From: Streptomyces sp. WM4235
Lineage (GTDB): Bacteria; Actinomycetota; Actinomycetes; Streptomycetales; Streptomycetaceae
Length of the DNA: 64,000 nucleotides
Assembly: GCF_001279725.1 (NCBI RefSeq)
Contig: NZ_LGDE01000024.1
Coordinates: 1 to 64,000 of the forward strand
Reading direction: 5' to 3'
Made by a program: the position numbers and the translations under genes. Each line of letters opens with the position of its first letter. The stretch's first letter is position 1. Below are positions 1-9,112 of the stretch, one piece after another. The notes beneath the pieces were generated by a model. It saw only the letters and a list, made by a program, of their open reading frames with translations, did not search any database and was not told the DNA's origin.

Positions 1-240
1 CCTCCAGCCCCGCCGGCACTCTCCAGCCCCGCCGGGACACCTCCAGCCCCGCCGGCGTTTGAGGCGCGGGGTCCGGGGCGGAGCCCCGGGGGTCCCGCCC
101 CGCCGAACACCCCCGGCTCCGCCGGCACTCTCCAGCCCCGCCGGCGTTTGAGGCGCGGGTCTGGGCGGAGCCCAGGGACCCGGCCCCGCGCAGCGCCCCC
201 GCCCCGCCCCAGAGCACCGGCACCGGCCCGGACACGGAAA
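1..240. repeat. GC-rich intergenic repeat cluster (GCCGGCGTTTGAGGCGCGGG family)
   Basis: Two full copies of a unit beginning CAGCCCCGCCGGCG and continuing TTTGAGGCGCGGG lie at about 44-70 and 133-159. Each is followed by a GGGCGGAGCCC-type hairpin element. Shorter CCAGCCCCGCCGG fragments lie near 4-17 and 23-36. The same unit recurs at 39523-39798 and, diverged, at 59030-59100. No coding frame is convincing here. The stretch from 1 to 320 therefore holds repeats followed by the divIVA terminator. Confidence 0.8.
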
Positions 241-246
241 CGCAAA

Positions 247-290
247 CGGGCCGGGCCCGGTACCCCCTGAGGGGAACCGGGCCCGGCCCG
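247..290 (-). terminator. Intrinsic terminator after divIVA
   Basis: A perfect 15-bp stem (247-261 pairs with 276-290) encloses a 14-nt loop that contains its own CCCC/GGGG mini-stem. On the minus strand the stem is followed by TTTGCGTTT, a U-rich tail. It sits 30 bp past the divIVA stop codon and so closes the dcw transcription unit. Confidence 0.85.
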
Positions 291-320
291 AGAGACTGCC
301 GACAGACGCGGCGGCGGCGC

Positions 321-1538
321 CTAGTTGTCGTCCTCGTCGATCAGGAAGCCACGCATCGGCGACGGCGCCTGCATCGGCTGCGGAGCAGCAGGCCGCACCG
401 GAGCCATCGGCTGGGTCATCGCCGGGGACATCTGCTGCTGGCCACCGTAGGACGGGCCGCTCATCGGGGACGGGCCACCCATCGGGGAGGGACCGCCCAT
501 GGGGGACGGGCCACCCATCGACTGCCCCATCGCACCGGCCGGAGCCATGGACGGCGACGGCGGCAGCGCGGGACCGGCCGGGTTGCGCGGCGGGGCCAGC
601 GAGTCGTCGGCCTGGGTCTCCAGCTGACGCAGCTGGGACTCCAGGTAGGACTTCAGGCGCGTACGGTACTCACGCTCGAAGCCTCGCAGGTCCTCGACCT
701 TGCGCTCCAGCGTGGCGCGGGCGGACTCCAAGGAGCCCATCGCGACGCGGTGCTTCTCCTGCGCGTCCCGCTCCAGCGCGTCGGCCTTGGCACGGGCGTC
801 CCGCTCCAGACCCTCGGCGCGCGAACGGGCCTCGCCGACGATCTTGTTGGCCTCGGAACGGGCCTCCGCGATGGCCTGGTCGGCGGTCTGCTGCGCGAGC
901 GACAGGACGCGGGCGGCGCTGTCGCCACCGGGGCCCTGCTGCGGGAGCTGCTGGTGCTGCTGGTGCATCTGCTGGCCCATGGGCTGCATCTGCTGCCCCA
1001 TCGGCTGCATCTGCTGGCCCATCGGCTGGCCGAGCGGGTTCTGGCCGCCCATGGACTGCTGCTGCATCTGCTGCATCTGCTGGGGCTGCTGCATCTGCTG
1101 CGGCTGGCCCATCTGCTGCTGGCCACCCATGTTGTGCTGCTGCATGGGGCCGCCCATCGGGCCGGGACCCTGCTGGCCCTGTCCACCGGGGCCGGGGGGC
1201 AGCTGCGGCTGACCGCCGGGCAGCTGGGGCGGGCCCATCTGCGGCTGCTGCTGCTGCGGCGGGCCGGATATGGCCGCGGGCACGGGTGCGCCGGGCCCAC
1301 CGGGGCCACGCTGGTCCTGGGGTTCGGGCTTGCGCATGCCCTGTTGCTGCTGGTTCTGCGCGGCGGCGCGTGTGGCGGCGGCCAGCTTGGCGCGCAGGTC
1401 CTCGTTCTCGCGCAGCAGGCGCGTCAGTTCGGACTCGACCTCGTCGAGGAAGGCGTCGACCTCGTCCTCGTCATAGCCTTCTCGCAGGCGGACGGTCGTG
1501 AACTGCTTGTTCCGCACGTCCTCGGGAGTCAGCGGCAT
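321..1538 (-). CDS. divIVA: DivIVA/Wag31 polar growth and cell wall scaffold protein
   Basis: Predicted 405-residue cytoplasmic scaffold that marks hyphal tips and recruits wall synthesis in actinomycetes. The N-terminal DivIVA domain (about residues 1-60) starts MPLTPEDVRNKQFTTVRLR. A long Q/M/G/P-rich linker (about 65-205) follows, with repeated QQMQPMG units. The C-terminal coiled coil (about 205-315) is rich in A, E, R and K. The tail carries three GGPSPM repeats and ends in an acidic DEDDN. The ATG at 1538 was chosen because it begins the conserved DivIVA motif and has an AGGTGAAG Shine-Dalgarno sequence. It is the last gene of the dcw run, downstream of yggT and sepF. In Streptomyces this protein is known to be essential and phosphorylated by AfsK. 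Confidence 0.97.
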   Translation of the reverse strand: MPLTPEDVRNKQFTTVRLREGYDEDEVDAFLDEVESELTRLLRENEDLRAKLAAATRAAAQNQQQQGMRKPEPQDQRGPGGPGAPVPAAISGPPQQQQPQMGPPQLPGGQPQLPPGPGGQGQQGPGPMGGPMQQHNMGGQQQMGQPQQMQQPQQMQQMQQQSMGGQNPLGQPMGQQMQPMGQQMQPMGQQMHQQHQQLPQQGPGGDSAARVLSLAQQTADQAIAEARSEANKIVGEARSRAEGLERDARAKADALERDAQEKHRVAMGSLESARATLERKVEDLRGFEREYRTRLKSYLESQLRQLETQADDSLAPPRNPAGPALPPSPSMAPAGAMGQSMGGPSPMGGPSPMGGPSPMSGPSYGGQQQMSPAMTQPMAPVRPAAPQPMQAPSPMRGFLIDEDDN

Positions 1539-1620
1539 GTCTTCTTCACCTCTACGTAGTCGTCGGCAGTCGGCAAGACCGTATCGGGACTGTCCCCGGG
1601 TTCGCGGGGAAGCACATCGT

Positions 1621-1917
1621 TCACTGGCCGCTCGCACCAGCGCGCGCGAAAGTGATCAGGATGTAAACGATGATCATCAGAACGAAGAAGGACAGGTCGA
1701 GTGCCACGCCCCCGAGACGCAACGGCGGAATGAAACGCCGAAGAAGCTTGAGTGGTGGGTCGGTGGCGGTGTAGGTGGCCTCCAGAACGACCACCATCGC
1801 CTTGCCGGGTGTCCATGAACGTGCGAACTGGAACACATAGTCCATGACCAGTCGGAAGATCAGGATGCCCAGAAAACACGACAGCGCGATGTAGACCACT
1901 TCCATTGCGATGCCCAT
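1621..1917 (-). CDS. YggT/YlmG family membrane protein
   Basis: 98-residue integral membrane protein with two hydrophobic segments (about residues 5-27 and 73-92) separated by a loop containing RSWTPGKA and a PPLRLGG motif. This is the usual YggT layout. The family is linked to division and membrane organisation and sits next to sepF in Gram-positive bacteria. The start at 1917 has GGGAGAGGG about 9 nt upstream; an internal ATG at 1905 is also possible. It lies between sepF and divIVA on the same strand. The biochemical role is unknown. Confidence 0.9.
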   Translation of the reverse strand: MGIAMEVVYIALSCFLGILIFRLVMDYVFQFARSWTPGKAMVVVLEATYTATDPPLKLLRRFIPPLRLGGVALDLSFFVLMIIVYILITFARAGASGQ

Positions 1918-1977
1918 CCCGCGCTTCCCTCTCCCCTGCTCCCGCTCTGTTCCCGGCCCCGTGTCTGACGGATCGGT

Positions 1978-2586
1978 CTAGCTTTGGTTGAAGAACCCGC
2001 CCTCCGCGATGCGGGCCTTGTCCTCCGCCGTGACATCGACGTTAGCAGGAGACAGCAGGAACACCTTCTGCGTCACGCGTTCAATGCTGCCGTGCAGACC
2101 GAAGACGAGGCCGGCCGCGAAGTCGACCAGACGCTTCGCGTCGGTGTCGTCCATCTCCGTGAGGTTCATGATCACCGGAGTGCCCTCACGGAAGTGTTCC
2201 CCGATGGTACGGGCCTCGTTGTAGGTCCGGGGGTGCAGCGTCGTGATGCGGTACGGCTCCCGCTCGGAGACGACCTTGGGCATGATCACGGGTGCGTTCT
2301 TCTCCAGGTTGGTGCGGTCAGGTGTGATGGACGCCACGGGGGCAATTCGCGCCGGACGTCCGTTTTCCACCGGCATCGGGATGGGTTCCCGCTGTGCCGG
2401 GGGCTGTACTGCTCGTACCGGTTCGTCCGTTACGGGCGGTTGGTGCGCGGGCTGCTGACGCCGGCGATCCCGCTCCGGCTCCGGCTCGGGTTCGAACTCG
2501 TCATCGGGGTCGTACCCCGGGTTGTCGTACCGGTCGTCCTCCACGAGGCCGAGGTAGACCGCCATCTTGCGCATCGCGCCGGCCAT
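1978..2586 (-). CDS. sepF: Cell division protein SepF
   Basis: 202 residues. The N terminus [20 protein letters not shown] is the conserved membrane-binding amphipathic segment. A disordered acidic and Pro-rich linker (about 25-105) follows. The C-terminal SepF core (about 110-195) contains the motif [20 protein letters not shown] and the stretch [20 protein letters not shown]. SepF tethers FtsZ to the membrane and binds its C-terminal peptide. Because ftsA is absent from this cluster, SepF is expected to be the main FtsZ membrane anchor. It lies downstream of yggS and upstream of yggT. Confidence 0.96.
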   Translation of the reverse strand: MAGAMRKMAVYLGLVEDDRYDNPGYDPDDEFEPEPEPERDRRRQQPAHQPPVTDEPVRAVQPPAQREPIPMPVENGRPARIAPVASITPDRTNLEKNAPVIMPKVVSEREPYRITTLHPRTYNEARTIGEHFREGTPVIMNLTEMDDTDAKRLVDFAAGLVFGLHGSIERVTQKVFLLSPANVDVTAEDKARIAEGGFFNQS

Positions 2587-2752
2587 TCTCCGAGTCCTCC
2601 GCTCTGTGGTGGATCGCCCTGTCGCAGGTGTCGCCGTGCCACCAAAGTCGCTGTGTCACCAAAGTCACCAACTGCCCGCGATCCACGTGGTCTGTCCGCT
2701 CATCTGCGGAAATGACCATATTTTCTGCTGTGGTCCGACTTTCTTCGCGACG

Positions 2753-3472
2753 TTACCCGAGCCGGGGTCTCGCGCCGAGTACCGCAGTGCCGACGCGTAC
2801 ATGTGTCGCACCCGCCAGCACCGCCTGTTCCAGGTCGGCGCTCATTCCCGCCGACACCATCGTGGCAGCAGGATGGTCGGCGCGCAGGCTGGATGACAAT
2901 TCCATCAGCCGCGCGAAGGCGGCCTGTTCGCGACCCGCGTACGGCCCCGCCAGCGGGGCCACGGTCATGAGGCCGTCGATCCGCAGTCCCGGCGCCGCCG
3001 CCACGAGGTCCGCCAACTCCGGGAGGAGGTCCGGCGCCGCCCCGCCCCGGGCCCCCCGCTCCCCCGACTCGGCGTCGAGGGCGATCTGCACGAGGCAGCC
3101 GAGTTCCCGTCCGGCGGCCGTGGCGGCCTCCGAGAGCGCGGTGACCAGTTTCGGCCGGTCGACCGACTGCACCACTCGCGCGTATCCCGCCACGGAACGG
3201 ACTTTGTTCGTCTGCAACTGGCCCACGAAGTGCCAGTCGAGCGCCAGGTCCGCGCAGGCCGCGGCCTTGGGGGCGGCGTCCTGGTCACGATTTTCCGCAA
3301 CATGACGGACACCCAGGTCCGCCAGCAGTCGTACGTCGCTCGCCGGGTAGGTCTTGGTGACCACGATGAGGGTCACCTCCTCCCGTTCCCGCCCCGCCGC
3401 CGCGCACGCCGCCGCGATGCGCTCCTCGACCCGCGCGAGGTTCGCCGCGAGCTCGGCCTTACGATCCGTCAT
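2753..3472 (-). CDS. YggS/PLPBP family pyridoxal phosphate homeostasis protein
   Basis: 239 residues, alanine-racemase-like TIM barrel without an added domain. Lys40 in the VVTKTYP motif is the predicted PLP Schiff-base lysine. HFVGQLQTNKV and VRVGTAVLGARP match family signatures, the latter being the phosphate-binding end of the barrel. The family has no known catalytic turnover and buffers PLP and amino acid metabolism. It starts 3 bp after the pgeF stop, so the two are almost certainly cotranscribed and translationally linked. The 166 bp between this stop and sepF contains no gene I can support. Confidence 0.93.
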   Translation of the reverse strand: MTDRKAELAANLARVEERIAAACAAAGREREEVTLIVVTKTYPASDVRLLADLGVRHVAENRDQDAAPKAAACADLALDWHFVGQLQTNKVRSVAGYARVVQSVDRPKLVTALSEAATAAGRELGCLVQIALDAESGERGARGGAAPDLLPELADLVAAAPGLRIDGLMTVAPLAGPYAGREQAAFARLMELSSSLRADHPAATMVSAGMSADLEQAVLAGATHVRVGTAVLGARPRLG

Positions 3473-3475
3473 CCC

Positions 3476-4210
3476 TCAGTCCAACCAGACATATCCGGCA
3501 AGCCGCCCGGTCACCCGGTCACGGCGGTACGAGAAGTGGTCCCGTGACTCCAGTGTGCAGACCGGGGAGCGGTCGGCGTTCGCCACCCCCGCCCGCGCCA
3601 ACTGTGCGTGCACGCCGGCGACCACGTCCACGGCCGGTGTCCCCCAGCTCGTCTCGGCCCATGCCGCCGGCACCACTTCCGCGACCGCGTCCCGCATCTC
3701 GGCGGGCACTTCGTAGCAGTGGCCGCAGACCGCCGGTCCCGTACGGGCGACCAGCCGTCCGGGGTCGGCCCCGAGGGCGATCATCGCCTCGACTGCGGCG
3801 GGCACCACCCCGGCGACCAGCCCGGGCCGCCCCGCGTGGGCCGCTCCCGCGATCCCGGCGACCGGGTCGGCCAGCAGGACCGGCACGCAGTCGGCCGTGA
3901 GCACCGCCAGGGCCAGTCCGCGACGGGCGGTCACCACCGCGTCCACCGAGGGGATCGCCTCCCGGTCGGCGTCCCACGGGCCGTCCACCACCGCGACGTC
4001 CCGACCGTGCACCTGGTTCATCCAGATCACCAGGTCGGGAGCGAGGCCGAGGGACTTCGCCGCGGTCGCCCGGTTCGCGCGAACGGCGGCCGGGTCGTCT
4101 CCGACCGCGCCGCCGAGATTGAGCTCCTCGTACGGAACGGCGCTCACCCCGCCCCACCTGTCGGTGAAGGCGAAGTGCGCGCCGTTCTCGTCGTGCTGTC
4201 CCAGGATCAC
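3476..4210 (-). CDS. pgeF: Peptidoglycan editing factor PgeF (YfiH/LACC1 family)
   Basis: 244 residues. The predicted metal ligands are present: His69 (NQVHGRD), Cys108 (TADCVP) and His125 (AHAGRPG). The usual HAGWRG motif here reads HAGRPG. Family members are multicopper-oxidase-like in name but work on nucleosides, or remove wrongly placed L-Ser from muropeptide precursors. The GTG start at 4210 overlaps the ftsZ stop as GTGA, which implies translational coupling to ftsZ. Older annotations call this family polyphenol oxidase or laccase. Confidence 0.92.
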   Translation of the reverse strand: MILGQHDENGAHFAFTDRWGGVSAVPYEELNLGGAVGDDPAAVRANRATAAKSLGLAPDLVIWMNQVHGRDVAVVDGPWDADREAIPSVDAVVTARRGLALAVLTADCVPVLLADPVAGIAGAAHAGRPGLVAGVVPAAVEAMIALGADPGRLVARTGPAVCGHCYEVPAEMRDAVAEVVPAAWAETSWGTPAVDVVAGVHAQLARAGVANADRSPVCTLESRDHFSYRRDRVTGRLAGYVWLD

Positions 4211-5412
4211 TTCAAGAAGTCCGGGACATCCAGCTCTTCCGCCGGGCTGTCCTGGTACGGACGGGCCGTCGGGACGTGGGCCGGCGGCGGGAACTCGTTC
4301 GCCGGCTCCGGCTCGACCGGAGCCTGGGGCTCCTCACGCGGGGTGACCGAGCCGAGCCCGCCGAAGGCCGGGCGGACCGGCTCGGCGGCGCGGACCGGTG
4401 CCGGGGCCGGCTCCTCGCGCTTGGTGGAGGCCGCGCCGATGACGTTGTCCCGGCGGGCCGGGGGCTGTCCTCCGTCGAACCCGGCGGCGATGACGGTGAC
4501 CCGCACCTCGTCACCGAGCGCGTCGTCGATGACGGCGCCGAAGATGATGTTCGCCTCGGGGTGCGCGGCCTCGCTCACCAGCTGCGCGGCCTCGTTGATC
4601 TCGAAGAGACCGAGGTCCGAGCCACCGGAGATGGAGAGCAGCACGCCGCGGGCGCCGTCGATGGACGCCTCCAGCAGGGGCGAGGAGATCGCCATCTCGG
4701 CCGCGGCCACGGCGCGGTCGTCGCCGCGGGCCGAGCCGATGCCCATGAGGGCGGAGCCGGCCTCGGACATCACGGACTTGACGTCCGCGAAGTCGAGGTT
4801 GATCAGGCCGGGGGTGGTGATGAGATCGGTGATGCCCTGGACGCCGGACAGCAGGACCTGGTCGGCCGACTTGAAGGCGTCGAGCACGCTGACCTGGCGG
4901 TCCGAGATGGACAGCAGGCGGTCGTTGGGGATGACGATGAGGGTGTCGACCTCTTCGCGGAGCTCGGCGATGCCGTCCTCCGCCTGGTTCGCGCGGCGCC
5001 GGCCCTCGAAGGTGAACGGTCGGGTGACCACACCGATCGTCAGGGCTCCCAGGGAGCGCGCGATGTTGGCGACGACAGGTGCGCCGCCCGTGCCGGTTCC
5101 GCCGCCTTCACCGGCGGTGACGAAGACCATGTCGGCCCCCTTGAGGACCTCCTCGATCTCCTCGCGGTGGTCCTCTGCCGCCTTCCGGCCGACGGCCGGG
5201 TTGGCGCCGGCGCCGAGGCCCCGGGTGAGTTCACGGCCGACGTCGAGCTTGACGTCGGCGTCGCTCATCAACAGCGCTTGGGCGTCCGTGTTGATGGCGA
5301 TGAACTCGACGCCCTTGAGACCGACCTCGATCATTCGGTTGATGGCATTGACACCACCGCCGCCGACACCGATGACCTTGATGACTGCGAGGTAGTTCTG
5401 CGGTGCTGCCAC
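4207..5412 (-). CDS. ftsZ: Cell division GTPase FtsZ
   Basis: 401-residue tubulin homologue that forms the septal Z ring and sporulation Z ladders. It begins [20 protein letters not shown]. The GTP-binding tubulin signature GGGTGTGG is at about 103-110, and the catalytic T7 loop lies in NLDFADVK (about 205-212). A disordered Pro/Glu-rich linker (about 320-390) leads to the conserved C-terminal peptide DVPDFLK, which binds SepF and FtsW. The stop overlaps the pgeF GTG. It is preceded by a 278-bp leader with promoter-like elements rather than being tightly coupled to ftsQ, consistent with the developmental regulation known in Streptomyces. Confidence 0.99.
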   Translation of the reverse strand: MAAPQNYLAVIKVIGVGGGGVNAINRMIEVGLKGVEFIAINTDAQALLMSDADVKLDVGRELTRGLGAGANPAVGRKAAEDHREEIEEVLKGADMVFVTAGEGGGTGTGGAPVVANIARSLGALTIGVVTRPFTFEGRRRANQAEDGIAELREEVDTLIVIPNDRLLSISDRQVSVLDAFKSADQVLLSGVQGITDLITTPGLINLDFADVKSVMSEAGSALMGIGSARGDDRAVAAAEMAISSPLLEASIDGARGVLLSISGGSDLGLFEINEAAQLVSEAAHPEANIIFGAVIDDALGDEVRVTVIAAGFDGGQPPARRDNVIGAASTKREEPAPAPVRAAEPVRPAFGGLGSVTPREEPQAPVEPEPANEFPPPAHVPTARPYQDSPAEELDVPDFLK

Positions 5413-5510
5413 GTCGAAGGCCTCTCGCCTCGAGTTACGTGTCGCCGCCTCGCGGGCCTGCGTTGCGACGACTGATGCCGAAATTGGGCCGGTTCGTACA
5501 CGCCGACCCG

Positions 5511-5535
5511 AACCCTAACCCTGAAGTTTAGGGTT
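5511..5535. promoter_or_regulatory. Inverted repeat in the ftsZ leader
   Basis: AACCCTAA at 5511-5518 is mirrored by TTAGGGTT at 5528-5535 with a 9-nt spacer. It lies about 100 bp upstream of ftsZ and just downstream of the candidate -10 region, so it would fall in the 5' untranslated RNA or act as an operator. The AT-rich arms stand out in this GC-rich context. Its binding partner is unknown. Confidence 0.5.
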
Positions 5536-5569
5536 ATGAGTGTGTCTGTTCCTTGGACTCTCCGAACAG

Positions 5570-5609
5570 GACACTAAGTCGACAAGTAGCGCGTGTTCAA
5601 CGAACACGC
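5570..5609 (-). promoter_or_regulatory. Candidate ftsZ promoter with overlapping palindrome and GACAC motif
   Basis: On the minus strand TTGAAC (5594-5599) and TAGTGT (5571-5576) are separated by 17 bp, close to the -35/-10 consensus. The -35 lies inside a perfect palindrome, GCGTGTTC-AAC-GAACACGC (5591-5609). A GACAC pentamer, the core recognised by the sporulation regulator WhiA, overlaps the -10 (5570-5574), and a second copy lies on the other strand at 5542-5546. Known: Streptomyces ftsZ has several promoters, one of them sporulation-specific. The match to a particular one is inference. Confidence 0.5.
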
Positions 5610-5690
5610 CGAACCTCCCGTTTTTCTTTTCACCCTATGTGATCACCCGTATCGCTGGCCAACCAGGGTGCGTCGCTGTTCGACTCGACG

Positions 5691-6533
5691 TCAACTCCCG
5701 GACACCGCCGGGGCGGTGGGGACACTCACGTCGAAGTGGTCAGCCTTGGGCGAGGCCTTCAGCAGGGCGGTCAGCGCCCGCCCTTTCGCTTCACCCAGTT
5801 CGCCGCTTCCCCACACCACGGTTCGCCCCTTGGTGAGCGCCAGCACGACCGAGTCGTACGACTCCACCCTGACCTGCAACGTCTCCTTCGCGACGGCCTC
5901 GGGGAGGCCGCCCGCGATGTCCACCGCCTCGCGCAGCAGCCGCTGCTCGTCGAAACGACGGGCGCTGGGTGACCGTTCCGCTGCCAATTCGAGGACGGGA
6001 ACGCCTCCGGGTGCTTTCGCAACCGTGTCGAATCGCACACCCGAAGAGTCCACTTCGACGAAGTCCGTGCCCTTCTTGATGAGCAGCACGGGTTTGCGTT
6101 CCGTCACTTTCAGGCTGATTCCACGCGGCCACGACCGCGCCACATCGACCGAATCGATGCGGGGCAGCCGCTCGCGCAGCCGGCTCGCGATCTCGTCCGT
6201 GTCGATGCTCACCAGCGGCGCGCCGACCGGGACGGCCGCGGCCGACACCACCTGCCGTGACGTGAGCACCTCGGTGCCGGTGGAGGTGACCTTCTCGACG
6301 CGGAGCCAGGAGGACCCGTAGAGCACCCAGGTGCCGCCGGCGGCGAGGAGCACCGCGCCGGCCAGGGAGGCCAGTACGAGGACCCGGCGCCGTTTGACGC
6401 CGGGCCCCCGCGGGCCGGATCCCTTCGACGGCTTGGGACGCCTGCCCGGCTTGGGAGGGCCGGGGTTCCTGCCCTTGCGGGCGTCCCCGTCGGAACCGGG
6501 TGTCCCGCGCTGTGCGGTCGTCGCTCCGGCCAC
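5691..6533 (-). CDS. ftsQ: Cell division protein FtsQ
   Basis: 280 residues, GTG start. A basic Pro/Lys/Arg-rich cytoplasmic tail (about 1-48) is followed by one membrane helix (about 49-70), then an extracytoplasmic POTRA domain (about 75-145, beginning LRVEKVTSTGTEVLT) and the FtsQ beta domain. This is the bitopic divisome connector that binds FtsL/DivIC and recruits later proteins. It lies 30 bp after murG. The murC gene often found between murG and ftsQ is missing. Confidence 0.95.
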   Translation of the reverse strand: MAGATTAQRGTPGSDGDARKGRNPGPPKPGRRPKPSKGSGPRGPGVKRRRVLVLASLAGAVLLAAGGTWVLYGSSWLRVEKVTSTGTEVLTSRQVVSAAAVPVGAPLVSIDTDEIASRLRERLPRIDSVDVARSWPRGISLKVTERKPVLLIKKGTDFVEVDSSGVRFDTVAKAPGGVPVLELAAERSPSARRFDEQRLLREAVDIAGGLPEAVAKETLQVRVESYDSVVLALTKGRTVVWGSGELGEAKGRALTALLKASPKADHFDVSVPTAPAVSGS

Positions 6534-6563
6534 TCCTGTGCCTCCTGGGTCAGTGCTCCCGCC

Positions 6564-7658
6564 TCAGCGGGCTCTGCGTGCGGCGATGGCCTCGTAGACC
6601 AGGCCGACGAGCAGGTCGTCGGCGTCCCGGCGGCCGAACTCGGCGGCGGCGCGGGACATCTCGTAGAGGCGGTGCGGGTCGGCGAGCACCGGGAGGACCT
6701 GACTGAGCACCCATTCGGGCGTCAGCTCCGCGTCGTCCACGAGCAGGCCGCCGCCGGCCTTGACCACCGGCTGGGCGTTGAGCCGCTGTTCACCGTTGCC
6801 GATCGGCAACGGTACGTAGGCGGCGGGCAGCCCGACGGCGGAGAGTTCGGCGACGGTCATCGCACCCGCGCGGCACAGCATCATGTCGGCGGCGGCGTAC
6901 GCGAGATCCATCCGGTCCACGTACGGTACCGGCACATAAGGCGGCATCCCGGGCATGTTGTCGACACGCGGCAGTTCGTTCTTCGGCCCGACGGCGTGCA
7001 GGATCTGGATCCCGGAGCGCTGGAGGGTCGGAGCGACCTGCTGGATCACCTCGTTGAGGCGCCGTGCGCCCTGCGAGCCGCCGGAGACCAGCAGCGTCGG
7101 CAGGTTGGGGTCCAGGCCGAACGCGGCGCGCGCCTCGGGGCGCACGGCGGCCCGGTCCAGGGTCGAGATGGACCGTCGCAGCGGGATGCCCACGTAGCGG
7201 GCCCCCCGCAGCTTGCTGTCCGGGGTGGACACGGCGACGGCGTGCGCGTACCGGGAGCCGATCTTGTTGGCCAGTCCGGGCCGGGCGTTGGCCTCGTGGA
7301 CGATGATCGGCACCCCGAGCCGCTTGGCGGCCAGGTAGCCGGGCAGCGCCACGTAGCCGCCGAAGCCGACCACGCAGTCGGCCTTGGTGCGCGTGAGGAT
7401 CTCCTCGGCCGCCTTGATGGTGCCGCGCAGCCGTCCCGGGACGGTGATCAGCTCAGGGGTGGGCTTGCGGGGCAACGGTACGGCGGGGATCAGGCCCAGC
7501 TCGTAGCCGCGTTCCGGCACCAGGCGGGTTTCCAGTCCGCGCTCCGTGCCGAGGGCGGTGATGCCCACTGAAGGGTCCTGCCTGCGCAGGGCGTCCGCGA
7601 GGGCGAGCGCCGGCTCGATGTGGCCGGCGGTCCCCCCACCGGCGAGTACGACATGCAC
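6564..7658 (-). CDS. murG: UDP-GlcNAc:lipid I N-acetylglucosaminyltransferase MurG
   Basis: 364-residue GT28 glycosyltransferase that converts lipid I to lipid II on the inner membrane face. The N-terminal glycine loop [15 protein letters not shown], the acceptor-side [12 protein letters not shown] motif, and the UDP-GlcNAc site residues in [15 protein letters not shown] and [11 protein letters not shown] are all present. The GTG start at 7658 is 6 bp after the ftsW stop, so the two are likely coupled. The length is normal for the family. Confidence 0.98.
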   Translation of the reverse strand: MHVVLAGGGTAGHIEPALALADALRRQDPSVGITALGTERGLETRLVPERGYELGLIPAVPLPRKPTPELITVPGRLRGTIKAAEEILTRTKADCVVGFGGYVALPGYLAAKRLGVPIIVHEANARPGLANKIGSRYAHAVAVSTPDSKLRGARYVGIPLRRSISTLDRAAVRPEARAAFGLDPNLPTLLVSGGSQGARRLNEVIQQVAPTLQRSGIQILHAVGPKNELPRVDNMPGMPPYVPVPYVDRMDLAYAAADMMLCRAGAMTVAELSAVGLPAAYVPLPIGNGEQRLNAQPVVKAGGGLLVDDAELTPEWVLSQVLPVLADPHRLYEMSRAAAEFGRRDADDLLVGLVYEAIAARRAR

Positions 7659-7664
7659 CGAAAT

Positions 7665-9044
7665 TCACCGCTCTCCGGACGGACGCTTCTTGACGCGCCG
7701 TCTCATCGACTTCCATCTCAGCCCGATCCGCGGCCGGCCGGTCTTCGGCTGCCGCATCGCGAGTGCCGCGCGCGCCGCCGGCTCCTCACGCGCGAAGGCG
7801 ATGAGCAGTCCGACCGCGAACATGGTCGGCAGCAGGGCCGACCCTCCGTAGGAGAACAGCGGGAGCGGGACCCCGGCGATCGGCAACAGGCCGAGCACCG
7901 CACCGATATTGATCACGGCCTGCGCCGTGATCCATGTGGTCACGCCTCCCGCGGCATACCGTACGAAGGGGTCCTCCGTGCGTCCGGCCACGCGGATACC
8001 CGCATAGCCTAGAGCCGCGAACAGGGCGAGCACCGACAGCGTCCCCGCCAGACCCAGTTCCTCGCCGGTGATGGCGAAGATGAAGTCGGTGTGGGCTTCC
8101 GGCAGTTGGCCCCATTTTTCCACACTGGCACCCAGCCCGGAACCGAACCATCCCCCGGACGCGAGGGCGTAGGTTCCGTGGACGGCCTGCCAGCAAAGGT
8201 CGTTCTTGCCCGGTTCTGTCGCACCGAGGCAGGCGAGCCGGTCCATCCGGTGCGGACTCGTCCTGATCAGCAGTGCGATGATCACACCCGCGAACGCGAG
8301 AACGCCCACGAACATCCGGGTGGGCGCGCCCGCCAGCCAGAGCAGGCCGAAGAGGATGGCCCCGAGAATCATCGCGGTGCCCATGTCGCCGCCGAGCATG
8401 ATGAGTCCGAGCAGCAGGAAGGCGACCGGGACCAGCGGCACCAGCAGGTGCTTCCACTGGCTCAGCAGCCCCTTGTCGCCCTTGCGGGCCAGCAGGTCGG
8501 CCCCCCACAGGATCAGCGCCAGTTTGCCGAACTCGCTGGGCTGGAGCATGAACGGGCCGCCCAGGGAGAGCCAGTTCCGGTTGCCGTTGATCGACACTCC
8601 TATCCCGGGGAGCTGTACCAGGACCATCAGGAAGAGGGTCCCGGCCAGCACCGGGTAGGACAGGGCCCGGTGGAGCTTGACGGGCATGCGGGAGGCGGCC
8701 AGCAGCAGGACGGCGCCGATGACGGCCGCGAGGAACTGCTTCTTGAAGAAGTACGCGTCTCCCAGGCCGAGCTGGAGCGCCTTGATCATGGAGGCCGAGT
8801 AGACCATCACGAGGCCGAGCACGGTGATCAACAGCGAGCTGCCGAAGATCAGGTAATACGCCGTGAGCGGACGGTCCCAGGCTTTGCGCAACTGCTGTTG
8901 CGTACGCCGGAGCCCGGCGAGCGGCCCGCGCCCGCCGGGCCGCTTCCCACCGATCACCGGGCGCTTGCGCCCCTGCGCCTTGACGGCCTTGACGGCCTTC
9001 GCCGCGGACGGCCGCCGCCCCGGCAGTACTTGCTTGGCCGGCAT
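7665..9044 (-). CDS. ftsW: Septal peptidoglycan polymerase FtsW (SEDS family)
   Basis: 459 residues starting MPAKQVLPGRRPSAAKAVK. A basic cytoplasmic extension of about 65 residues precedes about ten membrane helices. SEDS signatures are GNRNWLSLGGPFMLQPSEFG, with the conserved Gln-Pro-Ser-Glu, and the late SYGGSALLPTMFAVGLL. It polymerises lipid II together with FtsI. The ATG at 9044 was chosen as the first good start; an upstream open frame overlaps murD coding sequence and is not supported. The C-terminal tail is short and basic. Confidence 0.97.
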   Translation of the reverse strand: MPAKQVLPGRRPSAAKAVKAVKAQGRKRPVIGGKRPGGRGPLAGLRRTQQQLRKAWDRPLTAYYLIFGSSLLITVLGLVMVYSASMIKALQLGLGDAYFFKKQFLAAVIGAVLLLAASRMPVKLHRALSYPVLAGTLFLMVLVQLPGIGVSINGNRNWLSLGGPFMLQPSEFGKLALILWGADLLARKGDKGLLSQWKHLLVPLVPVAFLLLGLIMLGGDMGTAMILGAILFGLLWLAGAPTRMFVGVLAFAGVIIALLIRTSPHRMDRLACLGATEPGKNDLCWQAVHGTYALASGGWFGSGLGASVEKWGQLPEAHTDFIFAITGEELGLAGTLSVLALFAALGYAGIRVAGRTEDPFVRYAAGGVTTWITAQAVINIGAVLGLLPIAGVPLPLFSYGGSALLPTMFAVGLLIAFAREEPAARAALAMRQPKTGRPRIGLRWKSMRRRVKKRPSGER

Positions 9045-9112
9045 CTGTGATCTTCCCCTCCACTCGTGCGAGGCGAGCAGCCGGTCGGGAAGGACACCTG
9101 CCCTGGTTCGAC

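Noticed and set aside
3608..5395. 595-codon plus-strand frame opposite pgeF and ftsZ
   Set aside because: It is antisense to two conserved genes and shows no family motif.
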